A stretch of DNA of 64,000 bases. Source: Corynebacterium fournieri. Its GTDB lineage: Bacteria; Actinomycetota; Actinomycetes; Mycobacteriales; Mycobacteriaceae. A program made the position numbers and the translations under genes. Numbering within the stretch: the first letter of the stretch is position 1; each line of letters opens with the position of its first letter. The notes below the pieces were generated by a model. It ran no database searches, was not told the origin of the DNA, and worked only from the letters and a program-made list of their open reading frames with translations. Positions 26,520 through 34,506 of this stretch are shown here, piece after piece. The stretch is taken from positions 2,046,001 through 2,110,000 of the forward strand of contig NZ_CP047210.1 of NCBI RefSeq assembly GCF_030408775.1, in the 5' to 3' direction.

Positions 26520-27848
26520 CTACTGCGTCCTTTGGACCGGCACCCATTTGAGCAGGTACGCCAGCACCACCACGCCTACCGCGATGGCGAAGGCGATCCA
26601 GCCGAACACGGCGGTAAAGCCGGCGATCACCGCGATCGGCGCAATGATTGTGGTGCCGATTTCAAAGGGGGCGAAACCGACGTAGGCCACGCCGTACTCG
26701 TTGAGCGTGCCGGATTTGAGCTTCGGGTCCACCATCTTCAGCAGCGCAATGCCGGTGGCCACCGCAGCCGTGGCCCAGCCCCAGCCGAACAGGCCGCGCT
26801 CGAGCCATTTCTCGCCGAAGAAGGCCGGGCCGGCCCAGAACATCCAGACCACGCAGAACAGGGTGCCCAAAACGAAGATGAGCACCAGCGCCTGCCAGTA
26901 CCCCGCAAGTGCCGCAGGCACGATGGAGGCGATACCGAAAGCGATCATGTAATCCGTGGCCGCGCCCGACACAGAGTTGATGGTGGAGCCGTCCAGGTAG
27001 TTCGGGCGGCCGGCGAGCTTGAGCAGGAAACGACCGATCAGGCCGATGACGAAGGCCATGGCGAACAGCGGGATGGACACGTTGGACCACTGGTCCTTAA
27101 TAAAAGAGTTCACCGTGTAGGCGATGAGCACCGTGAAGACGATGAAGCCGGCGTGCAGTGCCAGCGGCTCGATGGACGACGGGTTGGTCGTGGCCTTGCC
27201 GATGGAGGGGCGCTCGGCCTCGTTGTGGATGTAGCCGGTGCGCAGATCTTCCGGCAGCGTGCCGGCGAGCTGCGAGGCCTTGCCCTTGCGGATGCCCCAG
27301 TTGGCCATGAACACGCCGCCGACGATGGCCACCAGGGTGCCCACAGTGGCGGAGGTGAACCCGATGGAAGACGCGCCTTGCACGCCGATTTCCTCTAGCG
27401 CGGAGCCGACGGCCGCCGCGGTGCCGAAGCCGCCCACGAAGCCGACGGGCAGCATCATGCCGAACCAGGGCTCGGTGCCGAACATCGGCGCAAACAGGTA
27501 GAGGCCGAGCAGGACGAACAGGCCCCACTGCCCCATGAACATGGCGGTGGAATAGCCCCACATGTTGCGCGCGCCGGAGGCAACAGAGCCGCCGAGCTCC
27601 ATGGAGTAGGCCATGGAGGCGAACACGACCGCGATGAGCAGCGTGGTGTAAGTCCCCACTTGGTCGGACCAGTGGATGACGCCCAGGACTTCGTCGCCGA
27701 GCAGCAGGCCGAGCAGACCCGCGGTGATCGGAGCGGGCAGCAGCAGTGCCTGCAGTACCTTCAGTCGGTTGCGGAGAATGTTTCCGACGATGAGCAAAAC
27801 GGAAATCCATCCGATGTCCGTCAGCAGCGTGTATGGGGTGAAGTCCAT
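26520..27848 (-). CDS. GltS-like sodium/glutamate symporter family membrane protein
   Basis: This 442-residue integral membrane protein has about 11-12 hydrophobic segments and two Gly-rich re-entrant regions, one in each half (GFVGGFGTAAAVGSAL and the later SGAATDYMIAFGIASIV), the layout of the ESS/GltS group of sodium-coupled glutamate carriers. Substrate specificity cannot be read from the sequence. AGAGGTG precedes the ATG. It is a single-gene unit with its own terminator. Confidence 0.65.
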   Translation of the reverse strand: MDFTPYTLLTDIGWISVLLIVGNILRNRLKVLQALLLPAPITAGLLGLLLGDEVLGVIHWSDQVGTYTTLLIAVVFASMAYSMELGGSVASGARNMWGYSTAMFMGQWGLFVLLGLYLFAPMFGTEPWFGMMLPVGFVGGFGTAAAVGSALEEIGVQGASSIGFTSATVGTLVAIVGGVFMANWGIRKGKASQLAGTLPEDLRTGYIHNEAERPSIGKATTNPSSIEPLALHAGFIVFTVLIAYTVNSFIKDQWSNVSIPLFAMAFVIGLIGRFLLKLAGRPNYLDGSTINSVSGAATDYMIAFGIASIVPAALAGYWQALVLIFVLGTLFCVVWMFWAGPAFFGEKWLERGLFGWGWATAAVATGIALLKMVDPKLKSGTLNEYGVAYVGFAPFEIGTTIIAPIAVIAGFTAVFGWIAFAIAVGVVVLAYLLKWVPVQRTQ

Positions 27849-27916
27849 CTGGGCACCTCTTTTCTATCCACTTATCAAGTTCTAACCGGGTGCAACTTTA
27901 TCTCACAGCAGCTGGG

Positions 27917-27922
27917 TAACCT
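27917..27922 (+). promoter_or_regulatory. -10 element of the flavohaemoprotein-like gene
   Basis: TAACCT, six nt before ATG 27929. Confidence 0.4.
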
Positions 27923-27928
27923 GTTTTC

Positions 27929-28978
27929 ATGCCTTCTGCCCAGAAAGCCGCCCAGATAGCTCACACGTTGCGCACCAACTCCACGCAGGTCAGCAGAGCC
28001 TGGCGGAGCCGCTTTATGGAGGCGTATCCACAGGCGCAGATGATGCTGCCGCCGGGCGAGGAGATGCCAGTGCAGCTGATTCATACCGCCGCGGCGGTGC
28101 TTGAGCACTCCGATATCTCCGGCGACTTGAAAGCGCTGGCGCTCGACCTGCGCCGCACGGGATTTCCGTCCGAGGAGTACCCCAACGCGGTGCAATTGCT
28201 TATCGACGCCATCCGGTCCACCGCCCCCGATACCACCGACGGCGATGTGTCCGCCCTGGTGGCGGCGGGCGATGTGATGCGCGAGGCCGCATCTGAGGCC
28301 GACCACGCCGGGGTTCCCGCCGCCACCGCGGCGCAGGTGACCAGCGTGGAACCGCACGGTGAGGTGCGGGTGGTGCGCCTGGAGGCTGGCACTGCGGTGG
28401 CCTACTGCCCCGGCCAGGTCATCCCCGTGATGTCGCCGCAGCAGCCCGGGGTATGGACGGGCCTGGTGCCTGCCCTGCCGTTTAACCAGTTCGGCCAGCT
28501 GGAATTCCACCTCCCCAGCGACGCTCCGATCGGTGCGGAGATCGCACCCGGGGACTGGTTGACGTTGGGCTCGCCACGGGGCGGGGTGCGAGACAGCGAC
28601 GCAGAACGGCTGCTCATTGTGGCAGCGGAAAGCGGATTCGCCGCGGCGAAGGCGCTGGTGTTCGCACTGCTGGAGCGTCCGCAACCCCCGGAGGTGCACC
28701 TGGTGGCGGGTGCGCTGGAGCCAGACGGGTTGTACGACACTGCGGCGCTGGACGCGTTGGCGTCCACCCAGGACTGGCTGGACGTGACGTGGGTGGTGGA
28801 GTCGCGCATCGGCACCACGCTCGAGCAGGTCGTCTCCGGTGTGGGCACGTGGTGGGGCCGCGACGTCATCGTGTGCGCGGCAGAGGAGCGCGCAGACCGG
28901 ATCGCGCACACGCTCCAGGCCGCCGGTGCCGGCGAGGTGCAGACCGTCGCCCACGATGCAACGCCCGAGTGGTTCTAG
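27929..28978 (+). CDS. Flavohaemoprotein-like protein lacking haem and FAD signature residues
   Basis: The 349-residue protein has a globin-like helical N-terminus (about residues 1-130) and a ferredoxin-reductase-like C-terminus (about 140-349: AYCPGQVIPVMSPQQPG, FGQLEFHLPS, GDWLTLGSPRGGV). Where flavohaemoproteins carry the proximal haem His in a KHTSF-type segment, this one has RRTGF (residues 75-79), so the ligand is replaced by Arg76. The RxYS FAD motif is replaced by WTGLVPA. It therefore probably binds neither haem nor, in the usual way, FAD. Function unknown. Its TAG stop overlaps the stop of the convergent nitrilase gene in a shared CTAG. Confidence 0.65.
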   Translation: MPSAQKAAQIAHTLRTNSTQVSRAWRSRFMEAYPQAQMMLPPGEEMPVQLIHTAAAVLEHSDISGDLKALALDLRRTGFPSEEYPNAVQLLIDAIRSTAPDTTDGDVSALVAAGDVMREAASEADHAGVPAATAAQVTSVEPHGEVRVVRLEAGTAVAYCPGQVIPVMSPQQPGVWTGLVPALPFNQFGQLEFHLPSDAPIGAEIAPGDWLTLGSPRGGVRDSDAERLLIVAAESGFAAAKALVFALLERPQPPEVHLVAGALEPDGLYDTAALDALASTQDWLDVTWVVESRIGTTLEQVVSGVGTWWGRDVIVCAAEERADRIAHTLQAAGAGEVQTVAHDATPEWF

Positions 28979-29805
28979 CGCATCACGGTGTTGACGCGGA
29001 TGGCGCTCAAGGGAAGTTGTTCGCGCTGCTTGTCCGCCTGCGCAGGGTCGATGTCCACGATCAGAGTGTCCGGGCCGTAGCCCGCTTCAACCATGCGCTG
29101 CCCAGACGGATCCACCACGCAAGAGTGGCCCGCGCCGGTAGGCCCGGAAGGTTGGCCGGCTTTGGCCTCGAAGTCTGGCCGGGACTGGCCCGCCGCCGCG
29201 ATAAACACGCCCGCGTCCAGCGCCCGCGCCGCGGTGAGGGTGCGCCACTGCTCCACCTTGCCGGGCCCGTCCGCCCAGCTGGTGGGCACGACCACAACCT
29301 TCGCGCCGCGGTCCGACAGGGCCTGGAACTGCTCCGGAAAACGGATGTCAAAGCAGGTGGCCACACCCACCGTCACGCCCTCGTGCACGAAGGTGACCAG
29401 CTCACTGCCGGGGCGAACGGTGTCGGATTCGCGGTAATTGAACGCGTCGTATGTGTGGATCTTGTCGTAGCCCTTGTGTACCCCGCCGCCTGTGATCAGC
29501 GCGGTGTTGTACACGCGGTTGAGGCTCTTGCCGTCCACCGTTTGTGTGTCCGCCGGGCGGAACATGCCGGCGACGATGGTGACGCGGAGCTCGTCGCTAA
29601 GCTTTTGCAGCCTTGTCGCGAACGGTCCATCCAGCTCTTCGGCCTGGGTATCCAGCCTGCCCTGCTCAAAGGCCTGACTGGCGCCTTCGGGCAGGACGAT
29701 CAGCGTGGCACCCTGCGCCGCGGCGTCGCGGATAAGCGGGTCGATGGCGGCCAAATTTTCCATCTTGTCGCCACCGGTAGCGATTTGCAAGAGCGCGATT
29801 CTCAT
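28975..29805 (-). CDS. Carbon-nitrogen hydrolase (nitrilase superfamily)
   Basis: The catalytic triad is visible: Glu40 (VLPEGA), Lys115 (YDKIHTYD) and Cys151 (ATCFDIRFPE). The latter segment resembles omega-amidase/NIT2-like and plant-type amidase groups, which hydrolyse amides such as ketoglutaramate or deaminated glutathione; the precise substrate is not determined. ATG 29805 gives 276 residues and lies seven nt after TAGAGT; a codon nine positions upstream is open but unsupported. Confidence 0.88.
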   Translation of the reverse strand: MRIALLQIATGGDKMENLAAIDPLIRDAAAQGATLIVLPEGASQAFEQGRLDTQAEELDGPFATRLQKLSDELRVTIVAGMFRPADTQTVDGKSLNRVYNTALITGGGVHKGYDKIHTYDAFNYRESDTVRPGSELVTFVHEGVTVGVATCFDIRFPEQFQALSDRGAKVVVVPTSWADGPGKVEQWRTLTAARALDAGVFIAAAGQSRPDFEAKAGQPSGPTGAGHSCVVDPSGQRMVEAGYGPDTLIVDIDPAQADKQREQLPLSAIRVNTVMR

Positions 29806-29812
29806 GTGGATA

Positions 29813-29818
29813 ACTCTA
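29813..29818 (-). promoter_or_regulatory. -10 element of the nitrilase-family gene
   Basis: TAGAGT on the minus strand, seven nt before ATG 29805. Confidence 0.45.
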
Positions 29819-29896
29819 GGTGCCCGGCACACCAGTTATCCACAGATTGCAGGAAGGCCATTGCGTGGCCCGCGGCGTTCGCGGATGGTTCGTTGC

Positions 29897-30148
29897 ATGA
29901 CATTTCTCGAACTGACCACTCAGACCGCACCCGCCGCCCGCAGCTGCATCCGCGACTTCGACGCACTGCCGGCCGCCCATCTGCGCCCCTCCCGCTCCTC
30001 CACCGCCTTGTCGTTGCTGCAGGACAAAGAGCTCCCACTTATCCGAGCCATCATGTCCCGGTGTGTGACCCACCTGGAAAGCGTCGCCGCATTCGCCAGC
30101 GAAGTAGAGCAGTTGGATGCGGCGTTGGGTGAGGAGCTGGCACGATGA
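29897..30148 (+). CDS. Small helical protein coupled to a DUF1023 hydrolase
   Basis: An 83-residue protein without signal peptide, predicted mostly helical, with two likely helices separated near the PSRSS turn (about residues 31-35). Size, the absence of other features and its place immediately before a WXG100-like protein suggest an Esx-type or chaperone-like partner, but it has no WxG motif. Its TGA stop overlaps the ATG of the next gene (ATGA), so the two are translationally coupled. No homologue is recognised by eye. Confidence 0.6.
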   Translation: MTFLELTTQTAPAARSCIRDFDALPAAHLRPSRSSTALSLLQDKELPLIRAIMSRCVTHLESVAAFASEVEQLDAALGEELAR

Positions 30149-31308
30149 CGTACTCGCCCAGGCTCGACACAGCTGAATTGTCCGTCGCAGTCGCCGCCAC
30201 CCGCACAGCCGCATCCGGCGCGCAGCAACGCGCAGACCAAGCCGCCTCCGCGGTTGCTGTACTTGCAGAGTCCGGTTTCAAAGGCCCGGCCTTCGACGCA
30301 TCGGCCCGCAAACTATCCAGCTACAGCTCCGCGCTTTGCGAATCCGCGGACAAGCTAGCCTGGGCCTCTAAGGCGCTGCTGGCGGCGGCGCAGGTGCAAA
30401 AGGAACTTGACGAAGCCGCAAGGTTTATAGACACCCACGTGTTATCTCGTGGCGCGGTGTGGCTCAACGCGATGTCCCTGTTGCTCGACGAGCAGCTGTC
30501 AGACGCTCTGTCTACGATCGCAGGCAAGGAACAGCACTACGATGCGTTGTTCGCCCACCCCGACGAAGATTTGGAATCGCTGCACGCCCGCTACGCCGCG
30601 ACGGTGCCGGCGTCCACGCTCGAAGCAGTTGAAGCCGCGAACGGCATCATTTTGGAGGCGGGCCCCGCCGCAACAACAGTGATTGTCGGCGACGCGGTGG
30701 ACCCGGCACGGGTGATCACCCTGGTCGCCGGCGCAACAACGGGCAAACCCTCGCAGCTTGCCGGCGAGCTGGACAAAGCCCGTTTCTTGTCGGAGCAAAC
30801 CGGTGCGGCCGTGGTGGTGTGGCAGGGATACGCGCCTCCTCCTTGGCTGACTCCACTGCTGTTCAAATCATTCTCCGATCAGCGCGCGCATGCAGGCGCG
30901 GACGACCTGGCCATGTTCCAGGCAGCGTTGGACGAGCGCTACCCCACCGCGCAAAAGACGGTGGTCTCGCACAGCTACGGCACCTTGCTCGCCACCAAGG
31001 CCGCCTCCCACCACGGGCTGCTGGCGGATGACCTGTGGATTCTGGGCAGCGCCGGGGTGGACGGCAAGCACGCCTCGGAGCTCACCCTCGCCGGGCCCGA
31101 ATCGACGGTGCACGTGGTGGATTCATCCATCGACCCGATCAAACTGTTGCGCGCCGGGGAGACGGCCACGCTGGGGTACTCGCCGTCGCACTCGGGATGG
31201 GGCGGTGAGCGGGTGCCAGGAGTGCGCGGCGGGCACCGCGACTACTTCACAGACCCGGCGTTCGTGTCTGCTTTGCAACAGCGCGCCGACCCAGCCGGGC
31301 AAAGGTAG
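30145..31308 (+). CDS. WXG100-like N-terminus fused to DUF1023 alpha/beta hydrolase
   Basis: Residues 1-100 form a long helical hairpin with a turn at SGFKGPAF (about 43-50), placed like the WxG turn of WXG100 proteins. From about residue 150 a DUF1023 alpha/beta-hydrolase domain follows: the nucleophile is Ser277 in VSHSYGTLLA, with VDSSIDPIKLL and GGHRDYF supplying the likely Asp and His. In mycobacteria and other actinobacteria DUF1023 hydrolases are often joined to WXG100-like domains and are candidate type VII effectors; corynebacteria usually encode an ESX-4-type apparatus, not seen here. Substrate unknown. The gene overlaps the preceding small gene by four bases. Confidence 0.75.
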   Translation: MTYSPRLDTAELSVAVAATRTAASGAQQRADQAASAVAVLAESGFKGPAFDASARKLSSYSSALCESADKLAWASKALLAAAQVQKELDEAARFIDTHVLSRGAVWLNAMSLLLDEQLSDALSTIAGKEQHYDALFAHPDEDLESLHARYAATVPASTLEAVEAANGIILEAGPAATTVIVGDAVDPARVITLVAGATTGKPSQLAGELDKARFLSEQTGAAVVVWQGYAPPPWLTPLLFKSFSDQRAHAGADDLAMFQAALDERYPTAQKTVVSHSYGTLLATKAASHHGLLADDLWILGSAGVDGKHASELTLAGPESTVHVVDSSIDPIKLLRAGETATLGYSPSHSGWGGERVPGVRGGHRDYFTDPAFVSALQQRADPAGQR

Positions 31309-31361
31309 TTACCATGGCTGGCGTCGAATAAAGCGACCTTTGAAGGAGATAGTGGTACACG

Positions 31362-33128
31362 ATGCCGAATTTTGCAGAACAAGTGGTCCAGCGCCTAGAA
31401 GACTTGGGCGTGAAGCGCATTTACGGCTTGGTCGGCGACTCCCTGAACCCGTTGTCCGACGCGGTGCGCCAAAGCGGCATCGAGTGGGTGCACGTCCGCA
31501 ACGAGGAGGCGGCCGCCTTCGCTGCCGGCGCGGACTCCCTAGCAGCTGACGAGCTCGCGGTGTGTGGCGCCTCCTGCGGCCCGGGCAACACCCACTTCGT
31601 GCAGGGGCTGTACGAGTCCCACCGCAACGGCGGGAAGGTGCTGGCCATCGCCTCGCACATCCCGACCTACGAGATTGGCTCGTCGTTCTTCCAGGAAACC
31701 CACCCGGAGCTGCTGTTCCAGGAGTGCTCCTCCTACTGCGAGGTCGTCCACGAGGCGGACCAGGGCATGCGAGTGCTGCACAACGCGCTGCAGAACACGT
31801 TGGCGGGCAACGGCGTGTCCGTGATGGTCGTGCCGGGTGATGTCTTCGCCGCAGACACCGCCAAGGGCCCGCACACCGCGGATTCCGTGTACGCCACCGG
31901 CAAGAACAAGCGTGTCTTCCCGGACCCGCAGGAAGCTGCACGCCTGGTGGAGGCAATTAACAAGGCGGACAAGGTCACGCTGTTCTGCGGCTACGGCGCC
32001 CGCGACGCGCGCGATGAGGTCTTCGCGTTGGCCGAGAAGATCAAGTCTCCGATCGGTCACTCCTTCCGCGGCAAGATGTACTTCGAGTACGACAACCCGT
32101 TTGATGTGGGCATGTCCGGCCTGCTCGGCTACGGCGCTTGCGTGGATGCCATGGAAGAGTCCGACCTGTTCATCATGGTGGGCACCGACTTCCCGTACAC
32201 CGACTGGCTGCCGGATGAAAATGTCGCGCAGATCGATATCGACGGCTCCCACATCGGCCGCCGCACCACCGTGGACTACCCGGTAGTCGGCGACGTGAAA
32301 AGCGTCATCGAGAACATCCTGCCCCACGTCGAGGAGAAGAAGGACCGCAAGTTCCTCGACAAGATGCTCAAGCGCCACTACCAGCTGCTGGAGCATGTGG
32401 TGAACAACTACACCTCCAAGGCCTTCGAGTCCAAGAAGCCGATCCACCCGGAGCTGGCGGCGTCCGTGCTGGACAAGCTGGCTGACGACGATGCCTACTT
32501 CACCGTCGACACCGGCATGTGCAACGTGTGGTCTTCCCGCTACCTCACCCCGAACGGCAAGCGCGACGAGGCGGCTTCCTTCCTGCACGGCACCATGGCC
32601 AACGCACTGCCGATGGCCATCGGCGTGCAGGCCGCATTCCCGGACCGCCAGGTGATCTCCTGGTCGGGCGACGGCGGCCTGGGCATGCTCATGGGCGAGC
32701 TGCTCACCATCAAGCTGCACCAGCTGCCGGTGAAGGTGATCTGCTTCAACAACTCCTCGCTGGGCATGGTGAAGCTGGAGATGATGGTGGCCGGCATGCC
32801 GTACTACGGCACCGACCACGAGCAGGCCAACTACGCCGAGATTGCCAAGGGCGTGGGCATCAAGTCCTTCCGCGTCGAGGACCCGGACGACCTCGAGCCG
32901 GTGCTCAAGGAGGCCCTGGCTTACGACGGTCCGGTGCTGGTGGACATCGTCACCGACCCGGAGGCGCTGTCCCTGCCGCCGGGAATCACCTGGGACATGA
33001 TGAAGGGCTTTACCAAGTCTGGCGCCCGCACCGCCTTCCTCGAGGGTGGCGTCGGCCGACTGTTCAACTTGGCTAAGTCCAACCTCCGCCACATCGGCGG
33101 CGCCGCAGCGATCGAGTTCGGCGGTTAA
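31362..33128 (+). CDS. pqo: Pyruvate:quinone oxidoreductase
   Basis: Pqo decarboxylates pyruvate to acetate and CO2 with thiamine diphosphate and FAD, giving electrons to menaquinone at the membrane surface. The 588-residue protein has the three-domain architecture of the ThDP enzymes: RNEEAAAFAAGAD holds the catalytic Glu, SGDGGLGMLMGELLT and FNNSSLGM the ThDP-binding GDG-N motif, and the C-terminal amphipathic segment should mediate membrane attachment. GAAGGAG lies 13 nt before the ATG, a long spacing. Together with pta-ackA and ald it enriches this window in acetate-forming enzymes. Confidence 0.95.
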   Translation: MPNFAEQVVQRLEDLGVKRIYGLVGDSLNPLSDAVRQSGIEWVHVRNEEAAAFAAGADSLAADELAVCGASCGPGNTHFVQGLYESHRNGGKVLAIASHIPTYEIGSSFFQETHPELLFQECSSYCEVVHEADQGMRVLHNALQNTLAGNGVSVMVVPGDVFAADTAKGPHTADSVYATGKNKRVFPDPQEAARLVEAINKADKVTLFCGYGARDARDEVFALAEKIKSPIGHSFRGKMYFEYDNPFDVGMSGLLGYGACVDAMEESDLFIMVGTDFPYTDWLPDENVAQIDIDGSHIGRRTTVDYPVVGDVKSVIENILPHVEEKKDRKFLDKMLKRHYQLLEHVVNNYTSKAFESKKPIHPELAASVLDKLADDDAYFTVDTGMCNVWSSRYLTPNGKRDEAASFLHGTMANALPMAIGVQAAFPDRQVISWSGDGGLGMLMGELLTIKLHQLPVKVICFNNSSLGMVKLEMMVAGMPYYGTDHEQANYAEIAKGVGIKSFRVEDPDDLEPVLKEALAYDGPVLVDIVTDPEALSLPPGITWDMMKGFTKSGARTAFLEGGVGRLFNLAKSNLRHIGGAAAIEFGG

Positions 33129-33243
33129 GTCCGGCTCGGCAGCCTCCACACTGCGGAAACGCCACGGCGTATGTAGTGTTGTGGAGGCTTCAAAAGGCCC
33201 CTAGCCCTCCATGGCTAGGAAGCGCTTCGAATTTTCAAAGCAC

Positions 33244-33280
33244 AAACGCCCGCGCTCAAGTGTTCATTGCGCGGGCGTTT
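33244..33280. terminator. Bidirectional terminator between pqo and the minus-strand membrane genes
   Basis: AAACGCCCGCGC (33244-33255) and GCGCGGGCGTTT (33269-33280) with a 13-nt loop; T residues follow on the plus strand and A residues precede. A smaller hairpin, CCTAGCC/GGCTAGG (33200-33219), lies just upstream. Confidence 0.85.
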
Positions 33281-33282
33281 TG

Positions 33283-33645
33283 TCATTCCGCATTCGATTT
33301 CCACTGCCGATACCCCAGCGCCCGCCGGATCAGCGCCGACCACCCGACGATCTGCAGCACAATGGACACCGCACCGAGTGTGGCGTTGAGACAAAACTGA
33401 TCCTCGTACGGAAACCCGGTCAGCCTCAGCACGAGGCCAATGACGTACGCGACGCCCAAGTAGCCAGCGTCAACAATGAAATCGTTCACCTTGCGGTTCT
33501 GCAGCGGAAGTCCGATGAGCAGCGCCGCGGCGAGCATCCCCAGCACGGGGATGACAACGTAGCCGCCGAATACCGCCACGCCTGGAAACGCAACGCACAG
33601 AATCGCGACCAAGTATACGAGCCTCTGCGTCACTTCCTCTTCCAC
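33283..33645 (-). CDS. Small membrane protein, second of a tandem paralogous pair
   Basis: A 120-residue protein with four hydrophobic segments. The central GLPLQNRKVNDFIVDAGYLG is clearly related to GIPLQRQSVNKFWGDAAYI in the protein encoded just upstream, so the two arose by tandem duplication. Its ATG overlaps the end of that gene by 16 bases. Function unknown; a two-component membrane complex is possible. Confidence 0.65.
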   Translation of the reverse strand: MEEEVTQRLVYLVAILCVAFPGVAVFGGYVVIPVLGMLAAALLIGLPLQNRKVNDFIVDAGYLGVAYVIGLVLRLTGFPYEDQFCLNATLGAVSIVLQIVGWSALIRRALGYRQWKSNAE

Positions 33646-34049
33646 GCCAGGAGCGCAATTGCGCGCCGCAGCGCCGCGGAGACCCCGGTCAAAATTATGG
33701 CTGCGGCGACGTACGGCATGATCGCCGGCAGCGCACCGTACGGATTGTCACTTTTAGCCAAAATTACTGCGACGAGAACGCCCACCACGATGTAGGCGGC
33801 ATCTCCCCAAAACTTGTTCACCGACTGGCGCTGCAGCGGAATGCCCAGCACCATGCACATCAGATAAATGCCCACAAAGGCCGGGGCCACAAAGATGAGC
33901 GCGAAACCAAAACCGGCGCTAATGTCCTTTTCTGCGTCGTCCGCCACCATCCACGCGAACGCCGCTACGAGAAAAATCGCTTCCGGCACCCGTAAACGCC
34001 AGGCGCCGGAGTCTTTGAGCAGCGGAGCCGCGCCATCATTGGTTGCCAT
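33630..34049 (-). CDS. Small membrane protein, first of a tandem paralogous pair
   Basis: About 139 residues with four hydrophobic segments and a basic C-terminus (LRRAIALLAWKRK). ATG 34049 is chosen because TATACT, close to the ideal -10, ends seven nt upstream; the longer open frame towards 34529 is out-of-frame read-through of hspR. It lies between hspR and its paralogue on the same strand but appears to have its own promoter. No known family is recognised. Confidence 0.65.
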   Translation of the reverse strand: MATNDGAAPLLKDSGAWRLRVPEAIFLVAAFAWMVADDAEKDISAGFGFALIFVAPAFVGIYLMCMVLGIPLQRQSVNKFWGDAAYIVVGVLVAVILAKSDNPYGALPAIMPYVAAAIILTGVSAALRRAIALLAWKRK

Positions 34050-34056
34050 GCGGCCG

Positions 34057-34062
34057 AGTATA
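34057..34062 (-). promoter_or_regulatory. -10 element of the small membrane protein pair
   Basis: TATACT on the minus strand, seven nt before ATG 34049; the best -10 match among the apparent leaderless starts here. Confidence 0.55.
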
Positions 34063-34074
34063 AAACTCCGATCG

Positions 34075-34485
34075 TTACCGCGCGCTGCGCCGGCGGCGTC
34101 GAGAAGCAGCTGGCTCCCACGTGACCACCGCGGTGGAGCGGGGCACGTGCACCAGCTCACCGCCGCGGCGAGTACCGGTCTGCAACTTCTGGCGCAGCTC
34201 CTCGTTGCGGCCGCGCTGGGTTTCCAGCTCGTCTTGCAGCTCATCGATGCGCGCAGAGAGCTCGATGATCGTCTTGATGCCGGCGAGGTTGACCCCCTCC
34301 TCCTGGGAGAGGTGCTGGATGCGGCGCAGCATGTTGATGTCGCGGCGGGAGTAGCGGCGCCCGCCTCCTTTGGTGCGCATCGGCGTGACCAGGCCGAGCC
34401 GGTCGTACGTGCGCAGGGTCTGCGCGTGCATGCCGGTGAGCTCGGCGGCGACGGAGATGACGTAATACTCCTTGTCTTCAGCCAA
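34075..34485 (-). CDS. hspR: Heat-shock repressor HspR (MerR family)
   Basis: HspR represses dnaK and clpB loci by binding HAIR sequences with DnaK as co-repressor. The 136-residue protein has the MerR winged helix at its start (YYVISVAAELTGMHAQTLRTYDRLGLV), the GGGRRYSRRDINMLRRI wing and a C-terminal coiled coil (about 80-110) with a basic tail. It is the last gene of the dnaJ-hspR unit, 21 bp after dnaJ. HAIR-like sites occur before dnaJ, dnaK and clpB, so it probably also controls itself. Confidence 0.95.
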   Translation of the reverse strand: MAEDKEYYVISVAAELTGMHAQTLRTYDRLGLVTPMRTKGGGRRYSRRDINMLRRIQHLSQEEGVNLAGIKTIIELSARIDELQDELETQRGRNEELRQKLQTGTRRGGELVHVPRSTAVVTWEPAASRRRRRSAR

Positions 34486-34506
34486 TTCCTACACCTCCTT
34501 CCTGGG

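Noticed and set aside
33170-33245. Hairpin and TTCGAA sequence after pqo as a tRNA
   Set aside because: No cloverleaf can be drawn and there is no CCA-proximal acceptor stem; it is read as terminator region.
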